Source: Rhizobium sp. | Lineage (GTDB): Bacteria > Pseudomonadota > Gammaproteobacteria > Burkholderiales > Thiobacillaceae | NCBI GenBank assembly: GCA_019459285.1 | Contig: JAIBEL010000007.1 | Span: forward strand, 29,580 to 93,579 | Reading direction: 5' to 3' | DNA: 64,000 bases | Shown: positions 28,360 to 38,256 of the stretch, piece by piece | Numbering within the stretch: position 1 is the first letter of the stretch | Layout of the letters: every line of letters starts with the position of its first letter | Translations under genes and position numbers: made by a program | Notes under the pieces: model-generated | What the model was told of the DNA's origin: nothing | Seen by the model: only the letters and a program-made list of their open reading frames with translations | The model's database searches: none

Positions 28360-30518
28360 GCCGCCTCCTGCTGTAAAGTCGGCGCCGGGCTGCAGGCAAA
28401 CCCGTAATGCGCCATGCCTTCGAGAATGCCGGATGCGCTGGGCGTCCCGGCGAAATAGATCTGTTCCAGCCCGCGCAGCTTTTCCAGTTCGGGACTGTGG
28501 TTGGACACCACCACGGCCTGCGTGTCCCCGACCAGCATTTCCAGGTCGTTGCCGGAGTCGCCCGCCACCAGGAAGGCGCGCAGCGGCAATCCCCATTTAT
28601 AGGCCAGATAGCGGATGGCCTGCCCCTTGGATGCGCGGACCGGCAACACGTCGAGGAAGACATCGTGCGAATGGATCAGGTTGGCATGCAGCCCTGCCTG
28701 GCGTAGCAGCGCCTTGAGTTCGCGCAAGGTCGGTGCCGTGTCCGGGTCGGCGTTGAAGCTCAGTTTGAAATCGCTTTGCTGATCGTCGGATTGCGGGGTC
28801 AGCCCGGGCAGGCCCGTGAACAGCGAAGCCACGGCATCGCGCCGCCACAGATGCTGGATGTGGCGGCGCCATCCGCTATCGGGACGGATCTCGGGACCGT
28901 AATGGATTTCACTGCCGACCGCGGTGATCAGCACATCGGGTAGCGGGACACGCGACTGCCGCAACACCTCGATCGCGCTCGACAGGTGGCGCCCGGTCGC
29001 CACGCCGAAACCAAAGCCGCGCGGCTGCGTGCGAAGTACGCGAATCAGGGCGTCGAGGCCGGCACGGTCGCCCAGCAAGGTGTTATCGATGTCGCTCACC
29101 AGCATGCGCCGCACATAGGGCATGAGACGGGCCGCCGGACGGTGCACTGCGCGTTCGCGCCGCACCTGTTTGCGACTGCGGCGGATCACCCGGTCGATCG
29201 CCTTGAGGTATTTCTCGACATGGGCATTCCATGTGTAGTGACGTGCCACGCCGCTGATGCCACGCCGCGCATAGCGCTGCCAGGTACGGACATCCGACAT
29301 CACTTCGAGCAGGCCGCGCGCGATGTCCGTACTGTCGAGAGGATCGACCAGCACGCCGTTTTCGCAATGCGCAATGATGTCCGGTGGGCCGCCATCGCGG
29401 GTGGCGACCACCGGCAGGCCGCTCGCTGCCGCTTCGATCAGGGTCAGGCCGAAGGGCTCGGTCAACGCCGGATTGACGAACACGCCACGGCGTTGTGCCG
29501 CCAACCGGTAGAGCGCAGGAATATCGTCCGACTGATGCTGTTTGGGCAGCGCCACGCTGCCCCACAGGTCGTATCGGTCGACATCGAGCAACAGATCCTT
29601 CAGTACGTCCGCCTGGGCTTCATCCAGATTGCGAATGTCGTCACGATTGCCGGCCACGATGGCGAGATTGGCACGTGTGCGCAATTCGGGCGATTCGCCA
29701 TAGGCCGCCACCAGCCGCTGCAGGTTCTTGCGCATTTCGGGCCGACAGATGGCGAGGATGAGCGGTTTCTTCGGCTGCGTGAAAAAACGGTCGACCAGCG
29801 CCGGCACCTGCAAGGGAATCGGCTCGCGGCCAGGCGGTGCGAAACGCGACGTATCGGTGCCGGGCGGAATCACCGCCATCCGTGCCGGGTGGTGGTTTTC
29901 ATACAATCCATACTGCTCGCTGCTTTCCTGCGCGGTACTGGTGACCACCAGGGCGGCATGTTCGAGCACCTCCTCTTCCGCAGCAATGCGGCGGCCGAAG
30001 TTGAACTGGCGGTCGATTGTCTGCGCCTTGCGGCCATGGTCGAGCAGGCGCTGGCGCTTGCAGCGTCCGAGCGAATGGCCGGTGTGCACCAGCGGGATGC
30101 CCAGCAGCTGCGACAGATGCACGCCGACGTAGCCGGCGTCGGCGTAATGGCTGTGGATGACATCGGGCAGGCGTGGCTGCTGGCGCAGATAGCTGAGGGT
30201 GCGGTCGACGAGCTGATCGAGGTGGTTCCACAAGCTTTCCTTGCGCAGATAGCGTCTCGGCCCGCAGGGCAGCCGCACCAGTCGCGCACACTCGCCCAGC
30301 GCTTCGCCCGGCACGGCATAGTCCGGCGACACCGTGGCATCGTCGACCAGACGCGTGACCACGTCGACCTGTTCGATCCGGGGATGGCGCCCCAGCGCCC
30401 GCGCGAGCTCGATCACGTACAGGGTCTGGCCGCCGGTATCGGCGTCGCGCCCCAGTTCCAGGTCATGCCCGCGCATCAGCCCATGCACGCTCACCATCAG
30501 GACATACAGATCACGCAC
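28356..30518 (-). CDS. Sucrose-phosphate synthase with fused phosphatase-like domain
   Basis: 720 residues: a GT4 glycosyltransferase (about 1-460) followed by a HAD domain (about 470-715). The GT part shows [20 protein letters not shown] near residue 23 and [20 protein letters not shown] with the E-x7-E motif. The HAD part starts [12 protein letters not shown] near 477 (DxDxT) and ends with [20 protein letters not shown]. It makes sucrose 6-phosphate from NDP-glucose and fructose 6-phosphate; the HAD part may also remove the phosphate, as no separate phosphatase gene is nearby. It overlaps the fructokinase gene by 8 nt and sucrose synthase by 4 nt. Confidence 0.95.
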   Translation of the reverse strand: MRDLYVLMVSVHGLMRGHDLELGRDADTGGQTLYVIELARALGRHPRIEQVDVVTRLVDDATVSPDYAVPGEALGECARLVRLPCGPRRYLRKESLWNHLDQLVDRTLSYLRQQPRLPDVIHSHYADAGYVGVHLSQLLGIPLVHTGHSLGRCKRQRLLDHGRKAQTIDRQFNFGRRIAAEEEVLEHAALVVTSTAQESSEQYGLYENHHPARMAVIPPGTDTSRFAPPGREPIPLQVPALVDRFFTQPKKPLILAICRPEMRKNLQRLVAAYGESPELRTRANLAIVAGNRDDIRNLDEAQADVLKDLLLDVDRYDLWGSVALPKQHQSDDIPALYRLAAQRRGVFVNPALTEPFGLTLIEAAASGLPVVATRDGGPPDIIAHCENGVLVDPLDSTDIARGLLEVMSDVRTWQRYARRGISGVARHYTWNAHVEKYLKAIDRVIRRSRKQVRRERAVHRPAARLMPYVRRMLVSDIDNTLLGDRAGLDALIRVLRTQPRGFGFGVATGRHLSSAIEVLRQSRVPLPDVLITAVGSEIHYGPEIRPDSGWRRHIQHLWRRDAVASLFTGLPGLTPQSDDQQSDFKLSFNADPDTAPTLRELKALLRQAGLHANLIHSHDVFLDVLPVRASKGQAIRYLAYKWGLPLRAFLVAGDSGNDLEMLVGDTQAVVVSNHSPELEKLRGLEQIYFAGTPSASGILEGMAHYGFACSPAPTLQQEAA

Positions 30519-31476
30519 GCATCACCTCCGTTTGAATTTTCCAGTCGCGTATGAACGGACGGTAGAAATCCTGCGAGGCCGGCACCGCGCCACGTATGCC
30601 ACACAAGGCGCGGGCGAAGGCATCGGCGCGCGCCAGCTGGTCGGCCAGTGACCAACCTTGCAGCATGCCCAGCATGAACACGGCGGAGAAGCCATCGCCC
30701 GCCCCGACGGTGTCGACCACCTGCTCCAGCGGCATGCCGTCCACCGATTCGATACGTCCGGCCGCATCGAGCGTCCAGGCACCCGCCGGACCGCGCGTCA
30801 CCACCACCCGCTGCAGGTCGAAGCCAGACAGCAGCACGGCGGCCCGGGCCTGCGGCGTGGCGCCGTCGAGCGCGAAGAGATGGCCGATGCGATCCAGCTC
30901 GTCCTCGTTGAGCTTGGCCACACGAGCCTGCTGCAGTGACCAGCGCAAGGTATCGGCGTCTACCCAGGGATCGCGCAGATTGACGTCCAGAAACGCGCAC
31001 GCGTCCACCGTGCCGAGCAATTCGCGCAACGCGCGGCGCGAATCGCCCCGCTGCGACAGTGTGCCGAAATAGACCATCTGCGGATGTAAGGACAGGCCTA
31101 CCATCCGTGCCAGACTGGCGTGGATGTGGTCGTAGGCCTGGTCGGACAGAATGTCGAATGCATGGCCGCGGACAGTCTCGGTCACCTTGACCCGTCCGGT
31201 CGGACGCGCCGGGTCGCGCTGCACGCCGCGCAGGTCGAGGCCGCGTTCGCTCATCGCCTGCACCAGCTGATCGCCCAGCGCGTCCTTGCCGGCCCGCGTC
31301 ACCAGTACCGGATGCGCGCCCAGCGCGCCGAGATGGCACGCCACGTTGAATGGCGCGCCACCCAGCACGTTGCGGTCGCGAAACTGGTCGACCAGGGTTT
31401 CGCCAAAGGCAATCACAGTCTGGTTGTCCGGCTGGACCGCGGCGTGGAGCGCAGTCGCGTCATTGGGTGTCGTCAT
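30511..31476 (-). CDS. PfkB-family fructokinase
   Basis: 321 residues of the ribokinase/PfkB family. The entry motif is VIAFGETLVDQF, substrate-side GGAPFNVACHLGALGAHP near residue 40, and the anion-hole signature DTVGAGDGFSAVF near 255. It would phosphorylate the fructose released by sucrose synthase to fructose 6-phosphate, the acceptor for sucrose-phosphate synthase. ATG 31476 is preferred over an upstream GTG because GTGAGTG lies at ribosome-site distance. It is the first gene of the four-gene sucrose operon, with a 14-bp palindrome 21 nt upstream. Confidence 0.93.
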   Translation of the reverse strand: MTTPNDATALHAAVQPDNQTVIAFGETLVDQFRDRNVLGGAPFNVACHLGALGAHPVLVTRAGKDALGDQLVQAMSERGLDLRGVQRDPARPTGRVKVTETVRGHAFDILSDQAYDHIHASLARMVGLSLHPQMVYFGTLSQRGDSRRALRELLGTVDACAFLDVNLRDPWVDADTLRWSLQQARVAKLNEDELDRIGHLFALDGATPQARAAVLLSGFDLQRVVVTRGPAGAWTLDAAGRIESVDGMPLEQVVDTVGAGDGFSAVFMLGMLQGWSLADQLARADAFARALCGIRGAVPASQDFYRPFIRDWKIQTEVMRA

Positions 31477-31496
31477 GTTGAACACTCACATAAAAC

Positions 31497-31510
31497 ATAT
31501 TGCACAATAT
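31497..31510. promoter_or_regulatory. 14-bp palindrome before the sucrose operon
   Basis: ATATTGCACAATAT is a perfect palindrome 21 nt upstream of the fructokinase ATG, in an A/T-rich stretch that must hold the operon promoter. It is a candidate operator. The core TTGCACAA recurs at 32737-32744 in the next promoter region. Confidence 0.5.
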
Positions 31511-31548
31511 TTTTAGTTGACCTGCTAGCCCACCGAAGATTCCTCAGG

Positions 31549-32559
31549 CTAGATCGTGTAATCCAGTTTGAACAGTAAGGCCGTGTCGGCACTGCCCTTG
31601 CCCGCGGCGGGTACGGCGTCGTAATCGAAATTCACCTGGGTCCCGAGGCTGAACCCGTTGCCCATCGGCACCCGGAACCCGGTGCGGCTCTGGTAGAGAT
31701 AATCATCCAGCGACTCCAGGCTCAACAGCAGGTCGCTGTTGTGAAACAGCGTCAGGCGCCCCTGCCAGATAGCCTGCTCATAGCGGGCGCCGAATCGTGC
31801 ACCGGGAAACCGTGTGTCGGCCGCGTGGGCGTAGTCCTCGTTCACCAGGCTCGGGCCACCTTCCAGCGACAGCTTGAGATCGTCGCGCTCGAATAACTGA
31901 CGGCCGGCCCCTACGCCCAGCGTGCTCCGCAGATCGAGCCCGGCCTGCCCGTCATGGTCGAAGCGGGTGTTGGCATAGAAATAGGTGTGCTCGCTGGCGA
32001 AATGGTCGTATTTCATCCCCAGCCGCCAGTTCGACGCAGTATCCACGCCATCCTGCCCTGCCTCGTTGAGTTCTCCGTCGAGCGTCACGCGCTGGCTGGC
32101 GTTGCGCGCGACCAGCTCGCCGTCCAGATGCAGGGTCTGCGCATCGGTATTGCCACGCGTAAGGTTGCCCCCCAGGGATGCGCGTCCACTCAACACGGTC
32201 CGGTCGCCCTGCTGCGGCGGATTGATGGCGTCGATGCGGTCGAGTGCCAATGGAGCGGTCTCGGCCAGGCTGCCGATCCGGATGCGCACTTGGCGTGCGC
32301 GGTCGGCCTGCAATTGGCCGTCCAGTTCGGTGCCGTCTGCCAGCCGCACCCTGACCGGTGCGTCGGTGTCGACCTGGCCCACCTGGGTCCAGGGCAATTT
32401 GAGCGTGCCGGCATAAGTGGTTTCCAGCCACAGGGTATGGGCCTTCAGGCGCACGAGGGTGCCGCTCAAGCGGTCGCCATTGAGGAGCGTGACCGTGTCG
32501 GCCAGGGCGGTGGACGTGAACAGGCAGCCTGCCGCCACAATTTTCCAGTCGTGTTTCAA
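31549..32559 (-). CDS. DUF481 outer-membrane-type protein
   Basis: 336 residues with a signal peptide (KHDWKIVAAGCLFTSTALAD). A small beta domain follows (DTVTLLNGDRLSGTLVRLKA), then a DUF481 region rich in aromatic, alternating strands that ends DTALLFKLDYTI, a C-terminal aromatic pattern typical of beta-barrels. Relatives (YdiY) are called salt-induced outer membrane proteins. The start is taken as TTG 32559 because AAAGGA sits 5 nt upstream and the signal peptide begins there; longer forms from 32697 would bury the signal. It lies upstream of the sucrose operon on the same strand. Confidence 0.82.
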   Translation of the reverse strand: MKHDWKIVAAGCLFTSTALADTVTLLNGDRLSGTLVRLKAHTLWLETTYAGTLKLPWTQVGQVDTDAPVRVRLADGTELDGQLQADRARQVRIRIGSLAETAPLALDRIDAINPPQQGDRTVLSGRASLGGNLTRGNTDAQTLHLDGELVARNASQRVTLDGELNEAGQDGVDTASNWRLGMKYDHFASEHTYFYANTRFDHDGQAGLDLRSTLGVGAGRQLFERDDLKLSLEGGPSLVNEDYAHAADTRFPGARFGARYEQAIWQGRLTLFHNSDLLLSLESLDDYLYQSRTGFRVPMGNGFSLGTQVNFDYDAVPAAGKGSADTALLFKLDYTI

Positions 32560-32879
32560 CGTATTCCTTTCCCAGGCCAAATCGATGAGGTCAGCCCTAT
32601 CGGCAGAGCACACTCGAACCGGATACGCTGCAAGGAAGATCGGATGCGCGGTTGTCGGCAAGCCGGGCCGCAGGATGATGCGCGTGTCGCATGACACCCT
32701 TGGCCAGAAACTATAGCGGGCAACTGCCTTTTATGTTTGCACAAAATTATTTACATGTGCAAGCCCAATTCACCCTTCACCTGCCATGCACGTTAAGATA
32801 ATCCGGCTGCGCGTTGCCCCGCGTTCCCACAACAACAAACCTGGCGCCAGCTGTAATTCTTACCCGACAGGACATCCCC
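32560..32879. other. Divergent promoter region (DUF481 gene / antiporter gene)
   Basis: 320 nt without a gene. It must contain promoters for both flanking genes. The A/T-rich centre holds TTGCAC (32737-32742) and its mirror GTGCAA (32757-32762), 14 nt apart, a possible regulator site sharing TTGCACAA with the palindrome before the fructokinase gene. I see no confident -35/-10 pair. Confidence 0.5.
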
Positions 32880-34112
32880 ATGGAACTCCACCAATTCTTC
32901 CTATACCTCGCCGTCATCCTGATCGCCGCGCGCCTGTTTTCCGAGATCGCGGGACGCCACGGCATCCCGTCGGTGATCGGCGAGCTGCTGGCCGGTCTGT
33001 TGATCGGTCCATCGCTGCTGGGCTGGATCTCGCCCGACGACACCATGAAGCTGCTGGCGGAGATCGGCATCATCCTGCTGCTGTTCGAGGTCGGCATGGA
33101 TACCGACCTGTTCCGCCTGGCCAAGTCCGGCATCAAGCCCATCGTGGTGGCGGTCATCGGCTTCGTCCTGCCCTTCGCGCTCGGCTATGCCATCTGCCGC
33201 TGGGGCTTCGGTCTCGACAATCTGGTGGCGCTGTTCATCGGCGGCACCCTTACCGCAACCAGCATCGGCATCACGGTGCGGGTGCTCGACGACCTCGGCA
33301 AACGTCATTCGGACGAGGCGCAGATCGTGATCGGTGCGGCGGTGCTGGACGATATTCTCGGCGTGCTGGCGCTGGCCTTCCTGTATCAATTCGCGGAACA
33401 GCGCGAAGTCTCGCTGACGGCCACCGGCACCGTCGCGCTGTTCATCGTGCTGTTCATGCTGCTCTCTCCGCTGGTTGCCAAGCTGGCCGGCGGCATCATC
33501 GACCATTACGACCAGCGCGCGGCCACGCCCGGGCTCCTCATCACCATGGCGCTCGCACTGATCCTGCTGTTTTCCTGGCTGGCGCATGCGGTCGGCGCAC
33601 CGCTCATCATGGGCGGCTTCGCCGCAGGCATCGCGCTGTCGCAACACTTCCGTTTCGACGTGATGAGCCGGCTCGGCCTGCCCGCGCTCGACCGCTGGTT
33701 CACACCCAGCCCGCAACTGGCGCACCGGCTGGAAGAACAGATGCGGCCGCTGATCCACACCTTCGCCCCGCTGTTCTTCGTAATGGTCGGCGTATCACTC
33801 AACCTCAACACGGTGGACTGGGGCTCGCCCCGGGTCTGGCAACTGGGCGGCGCCCTGATCGTGGTGGCCCTCATCGGCAAGCTTGCCGCCGGGTTTTTCA
33901 TCCGCGAATCGCGCTTCCGCCAGATCGCCATCGGCCTGGCGATGATTCCACGCGGCGAGGTCGGCCTGATCTTCGCGCAACTGGGGCTGAACCAGGGCAT
34001 CCTCGATGCAGAAACCTACGCTGCGCTCCTGATCGTCATCGCGCTCACCACCGTTGCGCCGCCGTTCATGCTGAAGGCCTTCTACGGGCGGCAGGCCGCG
34101 GTCGCGTCGTGA
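32880..34112 (+). CDS. Kef/NhaP-like cation:proton antiporter (CPA2)
   Basis: 410-residue inner-membrane protein with about 12 hydrophobic spans. Family features are GIPSVIGELLAGLLIGPSLL near residue 24, LLLFEVGMDTDL near 64, TATSIGITVRVLDDLG and VLDDILGVLALAF near 156; the latter carries the Asp pair of the ion site. It lacks the C-terminal TrkA-N/RCK domain of KefB/KefC, so gating by glutathione adducts is unlikely. ATG 32880 follows AGGA; the in-frame text before it is not conserved. It is followed at 65 nt by a CBS-domain gene and then by an ArsB/NhaD-type permease. Confidence 0.9.
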   Translation: MELHQFFLYLAVILIAARLFSEIAGRHGIPSVIGELLAGLLIGPSLLGWISPDDTMKLLAEIGIILLLFEVGMDTDLFRLAKSGIKPIVVAVIGFVLPFALGYAICRWGFGLDNLVALFIGGTLTATSIGITVRVLDDLGKRHSDEAQIVIGAAVLDDILGVLALAFLYQFAEQREVSLTATGTVALFIVLFMLLSPLVAKLAGGIIDHYDQRAATPGLLITMALALILLFSWLAHAVGAPLIMGGFAAGIALSQHFRFDVMSRLGLPALDRWFTPSPQLAHRLEEQMRPLIHTFAPLFFVMVGVSLNLNTVDWGSPRVWQLGGALIVVALIGKLAAGFFIRESRFRQIAIGLAMIPRGEVGLIFAQLGLNQGILDAETYAALLIVIALTTVAPPFMLKAFYGRQAAVAS

Positions 34113-34176
34113 GCTGGCTATCGCCGTCCCGCCACATCTGCAAAAATGCAGCTTTTGCCGCTGAAAGCCCTTTTAC

Positions 34177-34635
34177 ATGACCCTGCGCGCCGTCTCCCTC
34201 CTGCCGGAACCCGCTTGCCTGCGCCCGGACACGTCCCTGCTGGAGGCCTTGCGCCTGATGCTGGACAAAGGCGTCAACCACCTGCCCGTCTGCAATGGGG
34301 ACGAATGGGCGGGGCTGGTGGACATCAACGATATCCTGGGTGAATTGCTGCCGAGCAGCGCGCGCGGCGAGCACGGCCTGAAGGATCTGCGCTTCGTCGG
34401 CGACGGAATCGTACTGATCGCGACCCACATCAAGGAACTGGCGGCCAAGCGGGTACTTGATGTGGAACTGCTTGAGCTGCCGACCCTGGATGAAGATACG
34501 CCGCTGCTGGAAGCCGCCCTGCTGCTGCATCGGTATGCCGCACCGTTGCCGGTGCTGGGTGCGGACGGCAGGCTCAAGGGCATGCTGTCGCGACGCATCC
34601 TGCTGGCGCACCTGATCGCCCAGGCCGGGAGCTGA
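34177..34635 (+). CDS. CBS-domain-pair protein
   Basis: 152 residues made almost only of two CBS motifs: LRPDTSLLEALRLMLDKGVN with LPVCNGDEWAGLVDINDILG in the first, LDEDTPLLEAALLLHRY with LPVLGADGRLKGMLSRRILL in the second. CBS pairs bind adenine nucleotides and act as energy or ionic-strength sensors. It lies 1 nt before the ArsB/NhaD-type permease and downstream of the Kef-type antiporter. It is therefore a plausible separate regulatory subunit for either transporter (inference). Confidence 0.88.
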   Translation: MTLRAVSLLPEPACLRPDTSLLEALRLMLDKGVNHLPVCNGDEWAGLVDINDILGELLPSSARGEHGLKDLRFVGDGIVLIATHIKELAAKRVLDVELLELPTLDEDTPLLEAALLLHRYAAPLPVLGADGRLKGMLSRRILLAHLIAQAGS

Positions 34636-34636
34636 C

Positions 34637-35971
34637 ATGACGCATCCCGCTGCCGCCGAAGCCCTCTTCGGCCTGTCGCCCCTTGTGGTGTCGCTCGCCA
34701 TCTTCGTACTGACCTATGCGGTCATCGTCACCGAGAAGATCAACCGCTCGGTGGTCGCGCTGCTCGGCGCCGGCCTGATGATTTTTGCCGGGGTGCTGAA
34801 CCAGGCCGAAGCCTTCCATGGCATCGACCTCAACACCATCAGCCTGTTGACCGGCATGATGGTCATCGTCGCCATCACCCAGAAAAGCGGCGTATTCCAG
34901 TACGTGGCGATCAAAGCCGCCAAGGTGGTGAAGGCCGATCCGTGGGGTCTGCTGATGATGCTGTCGCTGGTGACTGCCCTGTTCTCCGCGCTGCTCGACA
35001 ACGTCACCACCGTGCTGCTGATCGCTCCAGTAACGCTGCTGATCACCGATGCGCTGCGCATCAGCCCCTATCCCTATCTGTTCTCGGTGATCTTCGCCTC
35101 CAATATCGGCGGAACCGCCACGCTGATTGGCGACCCGCCCAACATCATGATCGGCTCGGCAGCCAAGCTCACCTTCAACGACTTCCTCTTCAACCTGGCG
35201 CCCGTAGCGGCGCTAGTCATGGCGCTGGTGCTGATCCCGATCTACTTCATCTGGGGGCGCAAGCTGCATGCCTCGCCGGAAGACCGCGCGCTGGTGATGG
35301 CCTTCAACGAACGTGAGTCCATCACCGACGCGCGCCTGCTGAAGCAGGCGCTGTTCGTCATCGCGCTGGTGATCGCGGGGTTTGTTCTCGCGCATGCCAT
35401 CGGCCAGGAACCGGGCACCATCGCCATGTTCGGCGCCGCCCTGCTGCTGTTGCTGCGCGTCTATGACAAGAAAGCGGAAGATCAGTCGCATGCCATCCAC
35501 CACACCTTCGGCGAGGTCGAATGGATCACCATCTTCTTTTTCATCGGCCTGTTCGTGGTCGTGGCTGGCATCGAGAAAGCGGGGGCGCTGGAGCTGCTGG
35601 CGCACAAGATCGTCGAGTGGACCGGCGGCAACTTCACTGCCACCGCCTATACCATCCTGTGGGTCTCCGCCGTGCTGTCCTCCGTCGTCGACAACATCCC
35701 CTTCGTCGCCACCATGATTCCGGTGATCCAAAGCATGGGAAGCGTGTTCACCCCGCAGCAGATCGACACCCTGTGGTGGGCGCTCTCGCTGGGCGCCTGC
35801 CTGGGCGGCAACGGCACCCTGGTGGGCGCGTCGGCCAACCTGGTGGTCGCGGGCATGGCCGAGCGCGCCGGCCAGCCGATCCGCTTCCTGCCCTTCATGC
35901 TGATGGCCTTTCCGCTCATGCTGGCCAGCGTTGCGGTGAGCAGCGTCTACCTGTGGCTGCGCTATCTATAG
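34637..35971 (+). CDS. ArsB/NhaD-type ion permease
   Basis: 444-residue inner-membrane transporter of the ion-transporter superfamily (ArsB, NhaD, P-protein). It has about 12 spans, with the conserved re-entrant motifs LLDNVTTVLLIAPVTLLI near residue 117, FASNIGGTATLIGDPPNIMI near 154, VVDNIPFVATMIPV near 354 and GGNGTLVGASANLVVAG near 390. NhaD-like Na+/H+ exchange is most likely. Arsenite transport is less likely, as no arsR or arsC is nearby. It starts 1 nt after the CBS-domain gene. Confidence 0.88.
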   Translation: MTHPAAAEALFGLSPLVVSLAIFVLTYAVIVTEKINRSVVALLGAGLMIFAGVLNQAEAFHGIDLNTISLLTGMMVIVAITQKSGVFQYVAIKAAKVVKADPWGLLMMLSLVTALFSALLDNVTTVLLIAPVTLLITDALRISPYPYLFSVIFASNIGGTATLIGDPPNIMIGSAAKLTFNDFLFNLAPVAALVMALVLIPIYFIWGRKLHASPEDRALVMAFNERESITDARLLKQALFVIALVIAGFVLAHAIGQEPGTIAMFGAALLLLLRVYDKKAEDQSHAIHHTFGEVEWITIFFFIGLFVVVAGIEKAGALELLAHKIVEWTGGNFTATAYTILWVSAVLSSVVDNIPFVATMIPVIQSMGSVFTPQQIDTLWWALSLGACLGGNGTLVGASANLVVAGMAERAGQPIRFLPFMLMAFPLMLASVAVSSVYLWLRYL

Positions 35972-36013
35972 GGCGAAAACGACGGCGTTCCAGATTGCGT
36001 CTACAGTGAGGAG

Positions 36014-37342
36014 ATGACGCCGCTTCATCCTCTGTCGCGCCTCGCACTGCTGCTCTGGCTTGTTCTGCTGCCCTTGTCCGCCAGCGCGGCCCTGGTGCGG
36101 GTGCTGACGGTACAGGGCGCGCTCGGCCCGGCCAGCGCGGACTATCTGGTGCGCGGTCTCAACAAGGCGGCCGAAGACAGGGCCCAGTTGGTGGTGATCG
36201 AACTGGACACGCCGGGTGGGCTGGACACCTCGATGCGCGCCATCATCAAGGCCATCCTCGCCTCGCCGGTACCGGTGGCCACCTATGTCGCGCCACAGGG
36301 GGCGCGTGCCGCCAGCGCCGGCACCTATATCCTCTATGCCAGCCACATCGCGGCGATGGCACCCGCCACCAACCTGGGCGCCGCGACCCCGGTCGAACTG
36401 GCGCCGGCCCGCGACAAGCCCGACGCAGCCAAACCTGCCGACGCGCCGCCGGGCGATGCCAAGATGCGCAAGGTGGTGCAGGATGCCGCGGCCTACATCC
36501 GTGGCCTGGCCGAGTTGCGCGGGCGCAATGCCGAGTGGGCCGAACGCGCCGTGCGCGAAGCGGTCAGCCTGCCTGCGTCGGAGGCGCTGAAGCTGAAGGT
36601 AGTCGACGTCGTGGCGACGGATCTGGACGATCTGCTGCGGCAACTGAACGGCCGCCGCGTCAGGCTGGGCGATCGCACGATCACCCTGGATACCGCCCAT
36701 GCCACCGTCGAGCGCGTCATGCCCGACTGGCGCAGCCGCCTGCTGGCCGTGATCGGCGACCCTGGCATTGCCTACATCCTGATGCTGCTCGGCATCTACG
36801 GACTGATCTACGAATTCGCCAACCCCGGCATGTTGTTCCCGGGCGTGGTCGGCGGTATCTGTCTGCTGCTCGGGCTATTTGCAATGCAGGTCATGCCGAT
36901 CAACTATGCCGGGCTGGCCCTGATGTTGCTGGGCATCGTGCTGATGATTTCGGAGGCGTTCGTGCCCAGCTTCGGCGCGCTCGGACTGGGCGGCATCGCT
37001 GCCTTCGTCATCGGCTCGGTCATGCTGATCGATACCGACCTGCCCGGCTATGGGCTGCCGTGGATGCTGATCGTGCCGGTGGCGGTGGCCAGCGCACTGT
37101 TCAGCTTCTTCGTCGCGAGCATGGCCCTGCGCGCGCGCCGGCGACCGGTGGTGACCGGCGCCGAGGAACTGGTCGGCGCCACGGGTGTCACCCTGGAGGA
37201 TATCGAACACGAAGGCTGGGCGCGCGTGCACAGCGAACACTGGCGCGTACGCAGCAAGACCCCACTCCCACGCGGCAGCGCGGTCCGCGTGCGCGCACGA
37301 CACGACCTGATACTCGATGTCGAACCCTGGCAAGGAGAATGA
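36014..37342 (+). CDS. NfeD-type membrane serine protease
   Basis: 442 residues: a signal peptide ([14 protein letters not shown]), a ClpP-like periplasmic protease domain with [13 protein letters not shown] and catalytic Ser in [13 protein letters not shown] near residue 100, four hydrophobic spans at about 250-365, and a C-terminal OB-fold ([20 protein letters not shown]). NfeD works with the adjacent stomatin-like protein, its known cleavage substrate in archaea. The two frames meet at GAATGAGC, so the pair is co-translated. Confidence 0.93.
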   Translation: MTPLHPLSRLALLLWLVLLPLSASAALVRVLTVQGALGPASADYLVRGLNKAAEDRAQLVVIELDTPGGLDTSMRAIIKAILASPVPVATYVAPQGARAASAGTYILYASHIAAMAPATNLGAATPVELAPARDKPDAAKPADAPPGDAKMRKVVQDAAAYIRGLAELRGRNAEWAERAVREAVSLPASEALKLKVVDVVATDLDDLLRQLNGRRVRLGDRTITLDTAHATVERVMPDWRSRLLAVIGDPGIAYILMLLGIYGLIYEFANPGMLFPGVVGGICLLLGLFAMQVMPINYAGLALMLLGIVLMISEAFVPSFGALGLGGIAAFVIGSVMLIDTDLPGYGLPWMLIVPVAVASALFSFFVASMALRARRRPVVTGAEELVGATGVTLEDIEHEGWARVHSEHWRVRSKTPLPRGSAVRVRARHDLILDVEPWQGE

Positions 37343-37344
37343 GC

Positions 37345-38103
37345 ATGTTTGAATTCAGCGGCCTCACCCTGGTATTTGTCGTCATCGTGCTGCTGATCGC
37401 CAGCCTGCGCATCCTGCGCGAGTATGAGCGCGGCGTGGTGTTCATGCTTGGACGCTTCTGGAAGGTGAAGGGCCCCGGACTGGTGGTCGTTCTCCCCGGC
37501 ATCCAGCAGATGGTGCGGGTCGACCTGCGTACCGTGGTGTTCGACGTGCCGAGCCAGGACGTGATCTCGCGCGACAACGTCTCGGTCAAGGTCAATGCGG
37601 TGGTGTATTTCCGCGTCATCGACCCGGCCAAGGCGATCCTGCAGGTGGAAGATTTCATGAATGCGACCAGCCAGCTGGCGCAAACCACGTTGCGGGCGGT
37701 GCTGGGCAAGCACGAACTCGACGAGATGCTGTCCGAGCGCGAACGCCTGAACCGGGACATCCAGCAATTGCTGGACACGCAGACCGACGCCTGGGGCATC
37801 AAGGTCTCCAATGTCGAGATCAAGCATATCGACATCGACGAATCGATGGTGCGTGCGATCGCCAAGCAGGCCGAGGCCGAACGCGAGCGGCGTGCCAAGG
37901 TGATCCATGCGGAAGGCGAACTGCAGGCATCGGAAAAACTGCTTGCGGCCGCGGAAATTCTCGCCGCCAAGCCGCAGGCCATGCAGCTGCGCTACCTGCA
38001 GACACTTTCCAACATCGCCGGTGACAGGACCAATACCATCGTCTTCCCGATGCCGGTCGAGTTGATGAACCTGCTTCAACGCGGCACGAAGCCGGGCGAA
38101 TGA
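37345..38103 (+). CDS. Stomatin-like SPFH/Band-7 protein (slipin)
   Basis: 252 residues. One N-terminal membrane helix ([18 protein letters not shown]) is followed by the Band-7 domain ([40 protein letters not shown]). A long Glu/Arg/Ala-rich coiled coil ([20 protein letters not shown]) and the conserved end [12 protein letters not shown] complete it. It forms membrane microdomain scaffolds. ATG 37345 is chosen because AAGGAG lies 7 nt upstream; an ATG at 37339 overlapping the nfeD stop is too close to that site. It pairs with nfeD. Confidence 0.93.
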   Translation: MFEFSGLTLVFVVIVLLIASLRILREYERGVVFMLGRFWKVKGPGLVVVLPGIQQMVRVDLRTVVFDVPSQDVISRDNVSVKVNAVVYFRVIDPAKAILQVEDFMNATSQLAQTTLRAVLGKHELDEMLSERERLNRDIQQLLDTQTDAWGIKVSNVEIKHIDIDESMVRAIAKQAEAERERRAKVIHAEGELQASEKLLAAAEILAAKPQAMQLRYLQTLSNIAGDRTNTIVFPMPVELMNLLQRGTKPGE

Positions 38104-38256
38104 CGCCCTTTGAGGCCCTGTCCGTTCGCGCATGGGTGGTCACCGGCCCCGCATCGCGGTATGCTCACCTGCAAGTCCCGGCCGTACACGGGAACTCGTA
38201 CCGACCCGATCGACTCAGAGTAGGTACATTGTTTCGAAATATGTAGAGGAGCTTAG

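Noticed and set aside
26014..28407. 797-codon open frame opposite sucrose synthase
   Set aside because: Antisense shadow of a well-recognised enzyme.
34637..35971. Arsenite pump ArsB of an ars operon
   Set aside because: No arsR, arsC or metal-site genes nearby; an NhaD-type role is more likely.
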